Assembly: GCA_964548365.1 (NCBI GenBank)
Contig: CAZJRD010000005.1
Span: 57,007-121,006, forward strand
Direction: 5' to 3'
DNA length: 64,000 bases
Origin: B46-G9 sp964548365
GTDB taxonomy: Bacteria; Desulfobacterota; DSM-4660; Desulfatiglandales; Desulfatiglandaceae
Position 1 is the stretch's first letter. Each line of letters begins with the position of its first letter. This document shows, piece after piece, positions 62,069 to 64,000 of this stretch. A program made the translations under genes and the position numbers. A model generated the notes under the pieces. It saw only the letters and a program-made list of their open reading frames with translations. It made no database searches and was not told the origin of the DNA.

Positions 62069-63448
62069 TTGAATGCGCTTCTTGACATAAGAGATTTTTC
62101 CTACACATATCCGGGTCACTCATCCCGTGCGCTCAACGCAGTATCCCTGGAGGTGTTTCCTGGAGAGTGTGTATGTGTCACCGGGCCATCAGGAAGCGGC
62201 AAGACGACTCTTGTCCTGGCCATTCAGGGACTTTTGAAGCGGGGAGAGGTTTCCGGGAAGATCGCTTTTTCAAAGGAGGAAAAAAAGAGATCTGTGGGGA
62301 TGGTTTTTCAAGATTCGGAAACCCAGATCCTTTGCAGCACTGTAGAGGATGAAGTGGCCTTCGGTCCCCAAAACCTGCGCCTGCCCGCATTTGAAGTACG
62401 AGAAAGGGTGATAGGTGCCCTCGGCTCTGTGGGTCTCACAGGATATGAAAAGCGAAGCGTCGAAGAGATGTCCGCGGGCGAAAAGAGAAGGCTTGCCATT
62501 GCTTCAGTGCTGTCCCTGGGGCCTGCCTTGACACTATTTGACGAGCCCTCGGCGCAGCTTGACACACCTGGAAAAGAGAGGCTGGTTGAAATCTTGGAGA
62601 CGCTGAAGGACCGGGGGCACACGCTTATCATTGCGGATCATGAAATCAATCTTTTCAGGTCCTTGGCCGACAGATTCTATTTCATGGACAGGGGGCGCAT
62701 TATGGACCTTGACCGGGAAACGGCTCTTGCCCCCATGAAGCCTCTCGGGGATGATCCGGGTGAATCGCGTCCTTCTTCAAAGGGACCTGGATCCCCTTGC
62801 GTGGAGATCAGAGGTCTGTGTATCGCGGGAAGGGCCGGGGCGCCACTGTTTAGCGGCATCGATATGGAAGTAGGGCAGGGAGAGTTCGCCGTGATCTTCG
62901 GACGCAACGGCTCTGGAAAAACGACACTCCTCAAGTGCATGGCAGGCCTGATCACTCCTGATTCGGGCTTCCTGCGGGTGGCGGGGGTCTCCAATCCGAG
63001 AGTGGGCGATCTGGTGGGAAGGGTGGGAATGCTTCTGGAGAATCCATCAAGGCAGCTCTTTGAAGAAAGTGTCCAAGAGGAGACCGCCTTTTCTTTGAAG
63101 AGGATGCAACTACCGCCGGAAGAGGTTCACTTCCGGGTGAGAGAGGCACTGGATCTATGCGGTTTGGCACACCTGGAAGACCGCTCTCCCCTGACGCTCA
63201 GCTACGGGGAACAGCACCGGCTTGCCATGGCGTCGGTGATGGCGTCGAGACCTGAAATCTTTCTGCTGGACGACCCGTTCGCAGGACTGGACTTCCCGCA
63301 GCGTGAGAGACTGTTGAAAATTCTTGAGGAGTTTTGCACACGTCACGGGAGTTCCATGATAGTGACATCTCACGATCCCGGGTCCTGGAAAGGGTGCCAA
63401 GTGGATCGAAAGTGGATCCTTGAGAAGGGAAGGATGACCTGTGGGTGA
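62069..63448 (+). CDS. ECF transporter ATPase, two ABC domains fused
   Basis: The 459-residue protein contains two complete ABC domains. The first has GPSGSGKT near residue 38, the second GRNGSGKT near residue 285. The segments VFQDSETQI and LLENPSRQLFEESVQEE carry the Q-loops typical of EcfA/CbiO ATPases. The first signature reads MSAGEKRRLA and the second LSYGEQHRLA. This is a natural fusion of the usual EcfA1/EcfA2 pair. The best start is TTG 62069 with AAAGGCGAG upstream. EcfT follows with an 8-nt overlap. Confidence 0.85.
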   Translation: MNALLDIRDFSYTYPGHSSRALNAVSLEVFPGECVCVTGPSGSGKTTLVLAIQGLLKRGEVSGKIAFSKEEKKRSVGMVFQDSETQILCSTVEDEVAFGPQNLRLPAFEVRERVIGALGSVGLTGYEKRSVEEMSAGEKRRLAIASVLSLGPALTLFDEPSAQLDTPGKERLVEILETLKDRGHTLIIADHEINLFRSLADRFYFMDRGRIMDLDRETALAPMKPLGDDPGESRPSSKGPGSPCVEIRGLCIAGRAGAPLFSGIDMEVGQGEFAVIFGRNGSGKTTLLKCMAGLITPDSGFLRVAGVSNPRVGDLVGRVGMLLENPSRQLFEESVQEETAFSLKRMQLPPEEVHFRVREALDLCGLAHLEDRSPLTLSYGEQHRLAMASVMASRPEIFLLDDPFAGLDFPQRERLLKILEEFCTRHGSSMIVTSHDPGSWKGCQVDRKWILEKGRMTCG

Positions 63449-64000
63449 TGGGACGGGAATGGGTCATCTGACCGGGCACGCCTTTCAGTTCAGGTCCTCC
63501 GATTCGTTCATGCATCGGCTGGGTGCGGGATGGAAGCTTGTCCTGGCAGGTGCCATGGGCGTGGCGGCCATTACCGCCCGGTGGCCGGCGGCACTGGGAG
63601 GACTGCTGCTTCTGAACATGGTTTTCTACTTCGCGGCGGGCCTGAAATGGCATGATCTCTGGCGAGATACGCGATGGTTCCTGTTGCAAATATTGATAGT
63701 GACGGGTCTTTACGTGATCCGGTACGGCGTGCAGGATGGATTGTGGCCGGGAGCGCAGGTAGGCTCCCGGATACTGTTGTTTTTCCTGCCGGGTGCTGTC
63801 CTCTTTCGGACCACCACGGGAAGCCGCATGACCGAGAGCCTGCGGAAAGTGCTGCCGGCGCGCATGGCATTTGTGATCTCCACCAGTCTGCGCTTTGTAC
63901 CCCTGTTTGCGCGGGAACTGGGCGAGATCGGCAGGATACAGCGTCTCAGGGGGGCGAGGATCGGCCCGCGGCAGCTCATGAATCCGCGCAACTGGAACGA
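63441..64000 (+). CDS. ecfT: ECF transporter transmembrane protein EcfT (3' truncated by window)
   Basis: About 186 residues are visible, with hydrophobic helices near 40-70, 85-105 and 115-130, and the coupling-helix motif IQRLRGAR that contacts the ATPase. The gene begins at GTG 63441 (or ATG 63459) overlapping the ATPase gene and runs off the window. The substrate-binding S component is not in the window. Confidence 0.85.
   Translation, partial: MGDGTGMGHLTGHAFQFRSSDSFMHRLGAGWKLVLAGAMGVAAITARWPAALGGLLLLNMVFYFAAGLKWHDLWRDTRWFLLQILIVTGLYVIRYGVQDGLWPGAQVGSRILLFFLPGAVLFRTTTGSRMTESLRKVLPARMAFVISTSLRFVPLFARELGEIGRIQRLRGARIGPRQLMNPRNWN

Noticed and set aside
1..64000. CRISPR arrays, rRNA, tRNA and insertion-sequence transposases
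   Set aside because: I looked for regular spaced repeats, T-loop-like GGTTCAAATC sequences in gaps and transposase motifs and found none. The repeats present are palindromic and intergenic without coding capacity.

Overview
The window looks like a chromosomal contig from an anaerobic Gram-negative bacterium, most plausibly a Desulfobacterota (deltaproteobacterial) lineage. The support is the mixture of Gram-negative envelope genes (KdsD for Kdo, LolA, TonB/ExbBD, a TonB-dependent receptor) with strictly anaerobic enzymes (a tungsten-type aldehyde:ferredoxin oxidoreductase and a glycyl radical enzyme with its activase). Placement is by gene content only; there is no rRNA or tRNA gene in the window.

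Layout. 1-4771: an SPFH/zinc-ribbon protein, hpt, an MJ0042 zinc-ribbon membrane protein, a K+ channel and a nucleotidyltransferase. 4861-12588: acyl-CoA dehydrogenase, RtcB plus archease, a PBP4-type carboxypeptidase, several small genes and a MoxR/VWA pair. 12770-30571: a long plus-strand operon with a FadR-type regulator, tungsten AOR, MoaD-like protein, a complete branched-chain-type ABC transporter, a ProC-like reductase, two [proline racemase family + DapA family] modules, a three-subunit amino-acid dehydrogenase and an atypical IlvD/Edd dehydratase. 30586-38366: a converging minus-strand block in which prolyl-tRNA synthetase is followed by a glycyl radical activase, a HypD-like glycyl radical enzyme, an SDR and the two AcnX subunits. 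38431-52079: an amber-interrupted gene, trmO, a PLP sulfur-amino-acid enzyme, lolA, ftsK, RNase J, ssb, tatA, sucCD, a patatin and a membrane protein. 52039-64000: kdsD, a cobalamin riboswitch with btuFCD, exbB-exbD-tonB, a TonB-dependent receptor and the start of an ECF transporter.

The most interesting part is 12.8-38.4 kb, which I read as an anaerobic hydroxyproline (and proline isomer) utilisation island. It carries candidates for at least three routes: glycyl-radical dehydration of trans-4-hydroxy-L-proline to pyrroline-5-carboxylate followed by ProC-type reduction; epimerisation, D-hydroxyproline oxidation and DapA-type deamination to 2-oxoglutarate semialdehyde; and AcnX-type dehydration of cis-3-hydroxyproline. 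No NAD-dependent semialdehyde dehydrogenase is present. The tungsten AOR at the head of the operon is the obvious candidate to replace it. Enzyme families are recognised from motifs, but substrates and the AOR role are inference.

Intergenic space is rich in dispersed repeats: a roughly 300-bp nested palindrome family (five copies) whose apex hairpin changes sequence but keeps pairing, an AAATG/TCAAA-type inverted repeat family (four copies), and short AAGGC-type tracts. Most of the long gene-free gaps are made of these.
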